In this document: piece after piece, positions 17,061 to 25,053 of the stretch
How positions within the stretch are numbered: the stretch's first letter is position 1
Layout of the letters: each line of letters opens with the position of its first letter
Assembly: GCA_041391385.1 (NCBI GenBank)
Contig: JAWKOD010000003.1
Coordinates: 372,001 to 436,000, forward strand
DNA: 64,000 nt
Reading direction: 5' to 3'
From: CANIGN01 sp041391385
GTDB lineage: Bacteria; Bdellovibrionota; UBA2428
The notes under the pieces: generated by a model
The model's database searches: none
Told to the model about the DNA's origin: nothing
The model's input: the letters and a program-made list of their open reading frames with translations, nothing else
Position numbers and translations under genes: made by a program

Positions 17061-18331
17061 AGCCTTCTTGGCAAAGTAGAGCTGAATAGTTTTCGATCAA
17101 GAAAAGTAGGCGCTTCGACTTTTTGGGTTGTTACTTTTACTTCTGAAGTAGAAAGATTCTCTACTGCAATAGCCGTGTACATAGTACCCACTGGCTTTTC
17201 AGGAGTCCCGCCTGTAGGGCCTGCAATTCCTGTTGTAGAAACGCAAAATCTAAATCTTAAGCCTTCGGAAGAATCTTGTTGAAGTCGAGTTAAACCTGAA
17301 CGTGCCATCGCATCTGCACACTCTGCCGAAACGGCACCATGGGCTTTGATAATTTCAGGATCAACTCCCCAAACGAATTTTTCTTCGTTCGCGTAGCAAA
17401 CTTGTGAACCCCAAAGAACTTCAGATGCTCCGGAGACTTGCGAAAGCAAGTGAGAAACCAAGCCCGCAGTGCAAGACTCTACAAACAAAACACGCGCCTT
17501 TGCTTTTATGAGATTTTCTAAAAGCATCTCCTCGTAATTTCGCTCAGTTCCCATGTGATATGACAGAGGAGCAAGAACTGCGTTTAACTTCGATCTAGCC
17601 TCAATCCACTTTTGGTCGTCTTCTTTGCTCTCAACATTTCCCATAAGAGAAATATGATTTTCTGGAAGGTGTGTTCTAAAGCCAATTCTCAAGGGGAGAA
17701 TATCTTGTTCTATTTTTTTAAGTTTTTCCTGCAACGCACCTTCACTCGTAAAGAGCGTCGACCATGTGTATTTTCTTAACGAAGTTCCTTCTTTTAATAC
17801 TCCAAGCTTTAAGATGCCTTCAAACATTGGTTGCATTTCTTTAGGAATTCCAGGAAAAAAACAAAGAGTAAGTTCTTTGCCTTGATAGTCTCCCTGAAAG
17901 AAAAAACCGGGCGCTGTTCCCACGGGATTTGAGATCATTTTACAAAGCGTAGGAAGCTTAGCTTGCTTCAACTGACTTTCGCTTAAGTCTCTTTTTCTTT
18001 CTACAAAAAGCTTTACTAAAAAAGCCTCGGCTTGGGGATTTGATTCCCAGGGACAATTTAAAAACTTAGCCACAGCTTCAGATGTAAGATCATCACCCGT
18101 GGGGCCAAGTCCCCCCGTGCAAACAACAAGCTCACTGCGACTAGCTGCAAGCTCTAGAGCCTGAACAACTCTTTCGAGATTGTCGTCTACGCTTTGAGCG
18201 TGGCGTACCTCAAAACCTAATTCTGTAAGTTTTTTTCCAAGATAAACACGATTGGTGTCTGTTACACGACCATCAAGAATTTCATTTCCAATAGTGAGGA
18301 CTTCTGCAATTGCCATATTCTTAAACGACAC
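17057..18331 (-). CDS. cinA: CinA: competence/damage-inducible protein with NMN amidohydrolase domain
   Basis: 424 residues in two domains. The N-terminal molybdopterin-binding-like domain has TIGNEILDGRVTDTN and GGLGPTGDDLTSEAV. The C-terminal CinA/PncC domain has VESCTAGLVSHLLSQVSGAS, and TGIAGPTGGTPEKPVGT with the deamidase residues. PncC enzymes convert NMN to nicotinate mononucleotide; full-length CinA proteins may also act on ADP-ribose. GTG at 18331 overlaps the coaE stop by one base; the ATG at 18316 (MAIAEVLTIGNE) better matches family starts. It forms a tight unit with coaE, which fits nicotinamide/CoA cofactor metabolism. Confidence 0.92.
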   Translation of the reverse strand: MSFKNMAIAEVLTIGNEILDGRVTDTNRVYLGKKLTELGFEVRHAQSVDDNLERVVQALELAASRSELVVCTGGLGPTGDDLTSEAVAKFLNCPWESNPQAEAFLVKLFVERKRDLSESQLKQAKLPTLCKMISNPVGTAPGFFFQGDYQGKELTLCFFPGIPKEMQPMFEGILKLGVLKEGTSLRKYTWSTLFTSEGALQEKLKKIEQDILPLRIGFRTHLPENHISLMGNVESKEDDQKWIEARSKLNAVLAPLSYHMGTERNYEEMLLENLIKAKARVLFVESCTAGLVSHLLSQVSGASEVLWGSQVCYANEEKFVWGVDPEIIKAHGAVSAECADAMARSGLTRLQQDSSEGLRFRFCVSTTGIAGPTGGTPEKPVGTMYTAIAVENLSTSEVKVTTQKVEAPTFLDRKLFSSTLPRRL

Positions 18332-18945
18332 TAGCCTGCTTGCTTCATTCTCGTTTCAACAAATGCTTGGATTATTTTTTTAAAGGCTGCTTCTGAAGCT
18401 TCATTTTTCCACTCAGCTTTTGCAATACGCTTCATGAGTGTCTCATCCTGCATCCGTACCATCATAGAGACTTCGTCTTTACCCATAGAATCGCGCTTCA
18501 TGACACGTTTAATTTTTTGATCTTCTTTAGCCGTAACAACGATAATGCCCGTTAACATATTGTGAAAACCCGACTCAATAAGGCGCGTGCCTTCAACGAA
18601 GGCAAGCTTTGTGCCCGCAGCCTTCCACTTGGTCATCGTGCGAGTGATATAATCAACGATCAGCGGATGCATAATCGCTTCGAGAGCCTTATGATCGTCT
18701 GGGTTTTGCATCATCCTGCGACGAAGAGCAGGGCGATCTAACTCCCCAAGGCTATTTAAAACACCCGAACCAAAAGCTCTATAGATTTGCTCAAAGCCCT
18801 TTTTGCCTTCTTCCGTTTTTTTATCCACAACGATGCGCGATACCTGATCGGCGTCAATACCCGGATAGCCCATTTCTGAGATAATTCTCATGGCTGTACT
18901 TTTTCCAGAACCAATAACACCTGTAACACCCCATACTTCAAACAT
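18331..18945 (-). CDS. coaE: Dephospho-CoA kinase
   Basis: Last step of CoA synthesis: phosphorylates the ribose 3-prime OH of dephospho-CoA. The P-loop GVIGSGKSTAMRI is at about 9-21, and GIDADQVSRIVVD (about 29-41) is the family's second signature. PALRRRMMQNPDD and EAIMHPLIV match the lid region. 204 residues is the normal length. Its start is 16 bases from the divergent DUF429-like gene, leaving room only for overlapping promoters. Its stop codon overlaps the GTG of cinA. Confidence 0.95.
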   Translation of the reverse strand: MFEVWGVTGVIGSGKSTAMRIISEMGYPGIDADQVSRIVVDKKTEEGKKGFEQIYRAFGSGVLNSLGELDRPALRRRMMQNPDDHKALEAIMHPLIVDYITRTMTKWKAAGTKLAFVEGTRLIESGFHNMLTGIIVVTAKEDQKIKRVMKRDSMGKDEVSMMVRMQDETLMKRIAKAEWKNEASEAAFKKIIQAFVETRMKQAG

Positions 18946-18961
18946 GATAGATTAGAGGATA

Positions 18962-19813
18962 GTGAAGACTCGCGCATCTGGCTACAAAGAAGCTGGCTTT
19001 CGTTCATACGGACTGGAACTTACGGGACCACGCGTGCCAAGATCCACAGTAGCCGTATTAGATTATTATCCTAAGTCGCGCCGCCTCATTCTTTCTGATC
19101 TCGTTGCGCCGGGTGGCGATGGTGAAAACCTCGATCAAGCCTTGATTGATTATTTTCACTCGCAAAGCCAAGACAAGGGACTTTTAAAAAGAAGTCGCCT
19201 TGCAACCAATGCCCCCCTGAGTCTCCCGCCTCTTCTTTCAAAACGCCTTGGCTCCAAGCAAGCTCTCTACAAAGACGAAGTTGATTGGATGAACAGCACA
19301 TGGAGTAAGCTGCGACCTCGGCCCAGAAGATTCTTAGATTATGTACACAGACCGCTTGAAATTTACTTACGACACCTATGTCCTGAGCGCTTTGCTTTTG
19401 CAGATGCCGTTGGATCAAACCAAGTTCTTTTAACTGCAAGAATGTTTAAGCTTCAAGAAAACATTAAATTCAATATGATTGAATCTTCTCCTAGGGCTTC
19501 ATTTCAAAGAATTTGCCGTACACTTCGTGCGAGATCATTTATTTTAAAAAGCTATTCCTCTCTTGCAGATGGCCTAGAAGCCCGAAAAGACTTTATGCAG
19601 CTTTTACAAAAGCGTATGCCGGAATTATTTATCTTCGAAGAAAGTGTTGAGAGTTTAATTCTACACCTTCACTCATTTCATGCGTTTATCCTTGCGCTTA
19701 CACTGCACCTGGACCACAAGGGCTACTGCGAAAAGGCTCCGCCTGACTTTCCAGCGAAAAGCCAATGGACTCTCATTCCACGACAACAAATTGATTGGGA
19801 TAAAATAGTTTAA
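18962..19813 (+). CDS. DUF429-like predicted RNase H-fold nuclease
   Basis: 283 residues from a GTG start. The pattern SYGLELTG, then STVAVLDY, then RRLILSDLV resembles the first strands of the RNase H fold as seen in DUF429 proteins, and the mid-section has KDEVDWMNSTWSKLRP and FLDYVHRPLEIYLR. The DUF429 GIDxA aspartate is replaced by GLELT, so catalytic competence is unclear. The C-terminus has two near-conserved acidic residues (EESVESLILHLHSFHAF). Function unknown. Divergent from coaE with only 16 bases between starts; convergent end three bases from the FAD oxidoreductase. Confidence 0.6.
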   Translation: MKTRASGYKEAGFRSYGLELTGPRVPRSTVAVLDYYPKSRRLILSDLVAPGGDGENLDQALIDYFHSQSQDKGLLKRSRLATNAPLSLPPLLSKRLGSKQALYKDEVDWMNSTWSKLRPRPRRFLDYVHRPLEIYLRHLCPERFAFADAVGSNQVLLTARMFKLQENIKFNMIESSPRASFQRICRTLRARSFILKSYSSLADGLEARKDFMQLLQKRMPELFIFEESVESLILHLHSFHAFILALTLHLDHKGYCEKAPPDFPAKSQWTLIPRQQIDWDKIV

Positions 19814-19816
19814 ACG

Positions 19817-21283
19817 TTACTCTTCCGTACCAGTTTTTTTATGAGACAGGCCGGTGTTTTCTATTTTTGAAGCTTCTTGATATTCGTAATCTGTGTTGAT
19901 TGTCCAAAGATTATGCTTCGCTTGAAAAAGAATGTTCTCAGCAGCTAAGCGCCCCATTAAAATAGAATGGTCTTGATTGTTATACTTAAAGGCCCCATAG
20001 CGCCCAATAACCTGGAGTCCGCTCATTTCAGAAAGATAGTTCTCTACCAATGACAGACTTTCTTTATATCCCGTTTGATAAACAGGGTAACACCTGGGAA
20101 TGCGAAGAACTTCGCCTTGAATAATTCGACGATTTTCGATGAGACCAGTTTCTCGGATTTCTTTCATCCCCAATTGAATAAGGTCCGAATCGCTGAGCTG
20201 CCATTTTTGCTCATCATCGTAGCACCAGTACTCCATGGCTAAGATCGTGTTTCCACTTTCTTGGCAAATCTCCGGAACCCAGTTTCTAAAATTTGTGACT
20301 CTGCCCGTTTGAAGCTTTGAATCATGAACATAAAGCCACTGGTCAGGAAAAAGTCCCGTTCCTTCGACCTCTAAATAAACGATGATTGTATTTCTAAATT
20401 TTAGCTTAAGGGCCGACTCTCTCACTTCAACGGGTGATTCTTTTATTGAAAGCACGAGCTTATTAAGTGGAATAGACGAAATCACGTGATCAAAGCCCAA
20501 AAATTCGCCATCGAGCAACTCAATGCCGAGAGTATTCTTGTTTCCATCAGTCCATAAGCCTTTTACAGGGCGAGATAGAAAAAGTTGCCCACCAGCTTGC
20601 ACGACCTTCTGAGCCATTCGCTCATAAACTTCCCCGGTACCCGCATGAGGGTAGGCAAATTCATCGACTAAGGTTTTATGCTGATTATTTTTAAACTTGA
20701 GTGCATTCAATATAGCTTCGAACAACGAAAGCTTTTTAATTCTTTGAGCCGCGAAATCGGCATCTAAGTCTTTACACGATATCCCCCAAAGTTTTTCGCT
20801 GTAGGTTTTAAAGAAAATTTTAAAAAGGCGCTCTCCAAAACGAGAGATCACCCAATCTTCAAAGCTTTTGGGGTCGCGTGTACGAGGAAACAAACGCTCT
20901 TTTACATAACTCAACACACAAAGCGCAGCCTGTATGATTCCGATATTAGAAAGTACATTAAATATTTTAAGCGGATAATAATAGAAGTTCTTATCAAAAT
21001 AAATTCGAGTAAGACGACTCACCATGGAGTAGTCACTTCCCATAAGTTCAAGCCAAATAGAATTAACCCTTGGGTCATCACTAAAAAATCTGTGCGGACC
21101 AATATCCACTCTCTGGCCCCACAAATCGATGCTTTTTGCCATGCCTCCAACTCGGGAATCGGCCTCAAAGACCATTACTTCTACATTGGGATCTTTAGAC
21201 AATAAATAAGCTGCCGTCATACCGGCAGGCCCCGCACCCAAAACAGCCACACGTCTGCGCGACGTACCCCTCATCTCGACCAT
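19817..21283 (-). CDS. NAD(P)/FAD-dependent oxidoreductase, amine oxidase / UDP-Gal mutase-like
   Basis: 488 residues. RRVAVLGAGPAGMTAAYLL (11-29) is the FAD dinucleotide-binding motif, EADSRVGGMAKS closes the first sub-domain, and a C-terminal GRYGAFKYNNQDHSILMG gives the second FAD contact. The length and the DIGPHRFFS and KLWGISC motifs match a bacterial family usually found with surface polysaccharide genes and distantly related to protoporphyrinogen oxidase and UDP-galactopyranose mutase. The substrate is unknown; no glycan cluster is adjacent except the M14 peptidase upstream on the same strand. ATG start. Confidence 0.88.
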   Translation of the reverse strand: MVEMRGTSRRRVAVLGAGPAGMTAAYLLSKDPNVEVMVFEADSRVGGMAKSIDLWGQRVDIGPHRFFSDDPRVNSIWLELMGSDYSMVSRLTRIYFDKNFYYYPLKIFNVLSNIGIIQAALCVLSYVKERLFPRTRDPKSFEDWVISRFGERLFKIFFKTYSEKLWGISCKDLDADFAAQRIKKLSLFEAILNALKFKNNQHKTLVDEFAYPHAGTGEVYERMAQKVVQAGGQLFLSRPVKGLWTDGNKNTLGIELLDGEFLGFDHVISSIPLNKLVLSIKESPVEVRESALKLKFRNTIIVYLEVEGTGLFPDQWLYVHDSKLQTGRVTNFRNWVPEICQESGNTILAMEYWCYDDEQKWQLSDSDLIQLGMKEIRETGLIENRRIIQGEVLRIPRCYPVYQTGYKESLSLVENYLSEMSGLQVIGRYGAFKYNNQDHSILMGRLAAENILFQAKHNLWTINTDYEYQEASKIENTGLSHKKTGTEE

Positions 21284-21346
21284 AAAATTAGTCTAACAGC
21301 GGAGTACGCGTTTGGAAGTTTTTTTTACTAAACAGCTTCTAAACAC

Positions 21347-22615
21347 TTAGATTTCAGAAATGTCGCTATAGTGCGCAATCTTAATCTGCTTTTGTTCTAA
21401 ATTACCTTGCAAATAGGCAGGAACGGGCTCACGAAGGACTCGTCTGGGGTCATCCGCAAATTCCAACATATAAAGCATTGGCTTTAAATTTTCGTTAAAA
21501 ACAGCCTCAATTTTACTGGGGTTTAAATAAAAGCCTCCGCCCCAAATAGAAGCTGGGCTTAATTCAAAGGTAAAACTTGTCATTCCTAACTCACCGTAGA
21601 AGAAATCAAGACTCACTCCTGACGCAATATAAAGATCCGAAGCTGCTTCGGGAGTATATCCGTTCCAAGAAGCCATTTGCTGAGCCATTTTAGAGTGAAC
21701 TTCAAAATCTGTGGCATTAGGAATTTTATCGTAAGTGTAGCCCCAGGGATAAAGCACTAATTCTGAAAAGCTATGGAAGTCCATAACCATTTCCATGCGG
21801 TGGCGCTTTGCTGTTACAAAATCACGGATGTTCTGAATTTCAATTTCAGAAAAAGGTGCAGGTCCACGATAAGTATCACTTGCCTCTGAAGTAGAAGCTC
21901 CGCCACCTCCCCACTCGTATCCATAGTTTCTGTTAAGATCGACCCCAAATCTTCCATTCCCAAAGTTTCTTCTATTCTTTCTCCAGTTCTTACCGGATAT
22001 TCCATTGGAGTAATCGTAAACGTGGCCATCTGGGTTGATGATTGGAGCTATAAAGATTTCGCGCGTATCCACTAAGTGCTTGACGACATCATTTGTTGCA
22101 TATTGTGCAACGAGGTATTCCGCAAAGCGAAGAGGCATTTCAACAGAGAGATATTCTCTGGCATGGTGACATCCTTGATACAAAATAGCGGGTAACTTTG
22201 TACTTTCCGCTTCTCCCGGAGAAAGCCCAGATATCCGTAACATTGGCTGATCTCTACCCTCGGTAGATTTTCCAAGAACCTCGTAGCTTGCTATTTCGGG
22301 ATGCTGTGAGGCTAAGTTTTTAAAAGTATCTACAACGTCCTGATAGGAGCGGTACCTTGAGGCCAAGTCGATTTTGTTCCACTTTTGCTGAAAAACTTGC
22401 TCTGAAAACTGAATTCCCGATCTTTTTAGAAGATCTCTATCGTAATTCGATCCTGTTATAAAAACTCGGTCACTCATAACTTGGTCAATAGCAAAGCCAA
22501 GATTTGATATAAGAGTACGCTCTTCTTTTGAGTGTGCCGGTACTTCGAAAATGTATTGATCAGCACCTTGTGCTAGAAAAGAAACGAACGTAATAGAAAA
22601 CAAAATTTTATTCAT
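21347..22615 (-). CDS. Secreted M14 zinc carboxypeptidase
   Basis: 422 residues with a signal peptide (about 1-17, FLAQGAD). Zinc ligands are in HAREYLS (His151, Glu154) and DFHSF (His281), with the general base Glu351 in SFTFELSP; KNWRKNRR and DLNRNYGYEWGG supply substrate-binding Arg and the conserved Asn-Arg pair. This is the carboxypeptidase A/T-type layout, with an N-terminal propeptide of about 80 residues. It probably removes C-terminal residues from peptides in the periplasm or prey. It is one of several secreted peptidases in the window. The start is 30 bases from divergent ygfZ. Confidence 0.93.
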   Translation of the reverse strand: MNKILFSITFVSFLAQGADQYIFEVPAHSKEERTLISNLGFAIDQVMSDRVFITGSNYDRDLLKRSGIQFSEQVFQQKWNKIDLASRYRSYQDVVDTFKNLASQHPEIASYEVLGKSTEGRDQPMLRISGLSPGEAESTKLPAILYQGCHHAREYLSVEMPLRFAEYLVAQYATNDVVKHLVDTREIFIAPIINPDGHVYDYSNGISGKNWRKNRRNFGNGRFGVDLNRNYGYEWGGGGASTSEASDTYRGPAPFSEIEIQNIRDFVTAKRHRMEMVMDFHSFSELVLYPWGYTYDKIPNATDFEVHSKMAQQMASWNGYTPEAASDLYIASGVSLDFFYGELGMTSFTFELSPASIWGGGFYLNPSKIEAVFNENLKPMLYMLEFADDPRRVLREPVPAYLQGNLEQKQIKIAHYSDISEI

Positions 22616-22645
22616 TCAATTAGCTTAAGGGGTAAGGACTAAAAA

Positions 22646-23543
22646 ATGACAGTGGGTCAAAATCTTGGCGTAAAAAAACAATCGGCAGCGTTCCATGTAA
22701 AAGGAATTGATAGCTACCGCTTTCTCAATGGAATGCTTACTCAAGATATTCAAAAAACTTCTGAGCACCTTCCTAGTGGCGCTAGAAGTTTTTTTCTCAC
22801 GAACAAAGGAAAGATTATCGCCCCTTTATTTTTCACCTCACTGAATCAAGAAGAAGTTTTTCTTTGGACAGATGCTGACTCAGCAGAAGCACTCTACCAG
22901 GGCCTTGAGCGTTACCTCATTGCAGACAAAGCAGAGATCACAGCAGCGGGCACCTTTAGCTCTTGGTCGCTTATCAAATCAGAATTCAAAAGTGCGCTCA
23001 TCAAAACAAGACACCCACAGGGACTAGAGAAAATAACAACTACTAGCATAAGCGATAAACTTATTGCGCTTCCTCTTGGCCTGCTTAGCACTGAGCATAC
23101 CGAACTCATTTGTTTAAAAGATGAATTTCAAGCAACAGAAATGAGTAAAGAAGATTATTGGCAGGTATGTTTTAATGCAGGGCAACCCCAGTGGGGGATT
23201 GACCTCTTTGCGGACGACTTCTTTTAGAATTTCCCTAAACGACGCTGTATCATTCGACAAGGGTTGCTACATGGGACAAGAAACAGTGGCCCGGGGGACT
23301 TTTCGCGGCAAAGTAAATAAGTCCTTCTGCAGAATCACCTCAGACAAGATACTGAGTCGAGGTGAAATCCTCACACCTGATGGCACTAAAGTAGGCAGCG
23401 TGCGAAGTGTTCTTCAAAACAAAGGCACAGGAATCGCAAAATTCAACCTCAACGAAGCTAATACTTTCCTGATAAACGGCGAGACACATACTCTAAAAAT
23501 TGAACATCTTGTGAACGAAGAAACTTTTCGTAAGGGACGCTAG
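22646..23543 (+). pseudogene. ygfZ: YgfZ/GcvT-like folate-dependent tRNA-modification protein, frameshifted
   Basis: YgfZ is a tetrahydrofolate-binding relative of the glycine-cleavage T protein that supports Fe-S enzymes, including the one that modifies tRNA. The first frame has the family's LNGMLTQDIQ and SFFLTNKGKIIAPL segments and breaks at TAG after QPQWGIDLFADDFF. Just past a T4 run at 23222-23225 the next frame continues with ISLNDAVSFDKGCYMGQETV, the KGC[YF]xGQE signature of YgfZ, and ends normally. One fewer T would give a single protein of about 298 residues. The gene probably functions if the indel is a base-call error. Confidence 0.85.
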
Positions 23544-23557
23544 ATTATTAATCAAGA

Positions 23558-24013
23558 CTAAGGCCAAAGAGCATACTCAAAATCAACACCGAAGCCATCT
23601 TCAGAAGTACATCTAAGAAGATAAATATCATCACCTTTAGTGAGAAGAAATACTTTTGCACTCGTACACTGAGCAGACGAGGTGCCATAAGTAGCTCCAT
23701 CTAAATCAGCTTGTGTAACAGAATCCAGATCATCCTTGCTTAACTCTGCAAATGTAACTGAATCCGAAGAGTTCACAGTGATATAGGCATGCGGTGTCGT
23801 ACCGCTATTATAGCTAAACTTAAACCAAGCATTTGTTGAAAAGCCGAAGTCGTAATCGTCCACCACTTCATTTTCCAAATCAAAATCTTCTGATTCAAAA
23901 TCTAGATTTTCACTTCCAATAACTAAAGCGTTTGAAGTGTCAGCAACGACATCCTTGTATTTGCATGAACTAAAAAATGCAACAACGAGTGTTATTAAGA
24001 AAAACTTCGTCAT
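23558..24013 (-). CDS. Small acidic lipoprotein
   Basis: 151 residues from the ATG at 24013, giving a short signal with lipobox FFSSC (residues 13-17). Two more in-frame starts lie upstream but would put 19 non-signal residues before the hydrophobic stretch. The mature part is Asp/Glu-rich (EDFDLENEVVDDYD) and Ser/Thr-rich with two further cysteines. No family recognised. It is divergent from xerC, and one copy of the REP-like repeat lies between the two. Confidence 0.6.
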   Translation of the reverse strand: MTKFFLITLVVAFFSSCKYKDVVADTSNALVIGSENLDFESEDFDLENEVVDDYDFGFSTNAWFKFSYNSGTTPHAYITVNSSDSVTFAELSKDDLDSVTQADLDGATYGTSSAQCTSAKVFLLTKGDDIYLLRCTSEDGFGVDFEYALWP

Positions 24014-24113
24014 TTTTTTGCTTGAGCCATTAAACTTAAACAAGTTCATTAGAAACGGTATCGTCATCAAAATTGCATTCTTGAGATTCTGTAAAAATTC
24101 TTAATAAATTAAC

Positions 24114-24155
24114 AAAAAGGTAGCGGGCAACGTTCAAAAGGTCCCTGGCGCCTTT
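24114..24155 (+). repeat. REP-like extragenic element, copy 1
   Basis: 42 bases running from AAAAAGGTAGCGGGCA to CGCCTTT, matching 39091-39135 at most positions except around the middle. It contains GTAG followed by an imperfect GGG-TTC stem, then AAAGG and CCTTT arms around TCCCTGGCG. It ends 11 bases before the xerC GTG, so it is in the xerC leader region. GTAG at the foot of a hairpin is typical of REP sequences mobilised by RAYT transposases; none is seen in this window. Confidence 0.7.
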
Positions 24156-24166
24156 ATACTGGTTAG

Positions 24167-25042
24167 GTGGTTGAGGAATTTTTGAGCTTTTTAGAATTGG
24201 AGCAAAGATCTCCTCGCAATACTTTAGAGGCCTACAAAAATGATCTTATTTTTTGGAAAGATGTTTTTGGAAGTATCGAAGACTCCTCAGCGTTTAGCAA
24301 AGCAAGCATTTTAGCGGCTTTGAAAAAATTAAACGCTTCTGAGTTTAAAGAAAGCACACAACACAGAAAACGCGCGGTTTTAAGAAGTTACCTTCGCTTT
24401 CTTGCCTACAAAGACAATAACCTCAGTGCGTTTCTTGATCTCATCCCCCTCCCGCTCCATGAAGAACCCCTACCAAAGGCCCTCGATAAAGCAGAGATTG
24501 AGAGCTTACTTAGCTGCATTGAAAACTCTACAGACATTCGTTCCGAAAGAGACTCTGTGTTTGCGAACTTACTTTATTCCTCAGGACTTCGGATTTCAGA
24601 AGCCCTTACTCTTTCGTGGCGAGACATAGATGAGCAAAGAGAAGTCCTACGCGTGCACGGCAAAGGAGCCAAAGAGCGTTTTGTGCCCTACTCTGCTCGC
24701 TCCTCAAAAGCCCTCAATAAATACCACAAAGGTACTTGGCAGCTTTGGAACAAAAAGTTCCCCAAGAACGATAAAATATTTATAACCCCACGCTCAAGCT
24801 CACTTACCCGCATGGGAGCCTGGAAGAATCTTTCTCACTGGTCCCAAAAAGCGGGCCTTGGGCATATCCATCCCCACGTGCTCAGGCATTCTTTTGCCAC
24901 CCACTTACTCGCAGGAGGAGCCGACGTCAGAATAGTCCAAAGCCTACTAGGGCACACCTCGCTCAATACCACCGAAAGATATCTAAAAATTGATGACTCT
25001 GAAGTTAGAAAGCTCTTTGAAGAATACCATCCCTTAGGCTAG
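24167..25042 (+). CDS. xerC: Tyrosine recombinase XerC/XerD
   Basis: 291 residues from GTG. The N-terminal SAM-like domain (about 1-90) and C-terminal catalytic domain are both present, with Arg142 in SGLRISEAL, the lysine in GKGAKERFVP, His237/Arg240 in HVLRHSFATHL, His263 in LLGHTS and the tyrosine nucleophile in ERYLK (Tyr272). It resolves chromosome dimers at dif with its partner XerD. The compact size and neighbour alaS argue for a housekeeping Xer rather than a phage integrase. Twelve bases separate its stop from alaS; a REP-like element lies just upstream. Confidence 0.92.
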   Translation: MVEEFLSFLELEQRSPRNTLEAYKNDLIFWKDVFGSIEDSSAFSKASILAALKKLNASEFKESTQHRKRAVLRSYLRFLAYKDNNLSAFLDLIPLPLHEEPLPKALDKAEIESLLSCIENSTDIRSERDSVFANLLYSSGLRISEALTLSWRDIDEQREVLRVHGKGAKERFVPYSARSSKALNKYHKGTWQLWNKKFPKNDKIFITPRSSSLTRMGAWKNLSHWSQKAGLGHIHPHVLRHSFATHLLAGGADVRIVQSLLGHTSLNTTERYLKIDDSEVRKLFEEYHPLG

Positions 25043-25053
25043 TTTTTAGGGGG

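Noticed and set aside
24167..25042. Tyrosine recombinase as a phage or island integrase
   Set aside because: Length, motif spacing, and position beside alaS fit housekeeping XerC/D; no tRNA target, att repeats or phage genes are nearby.
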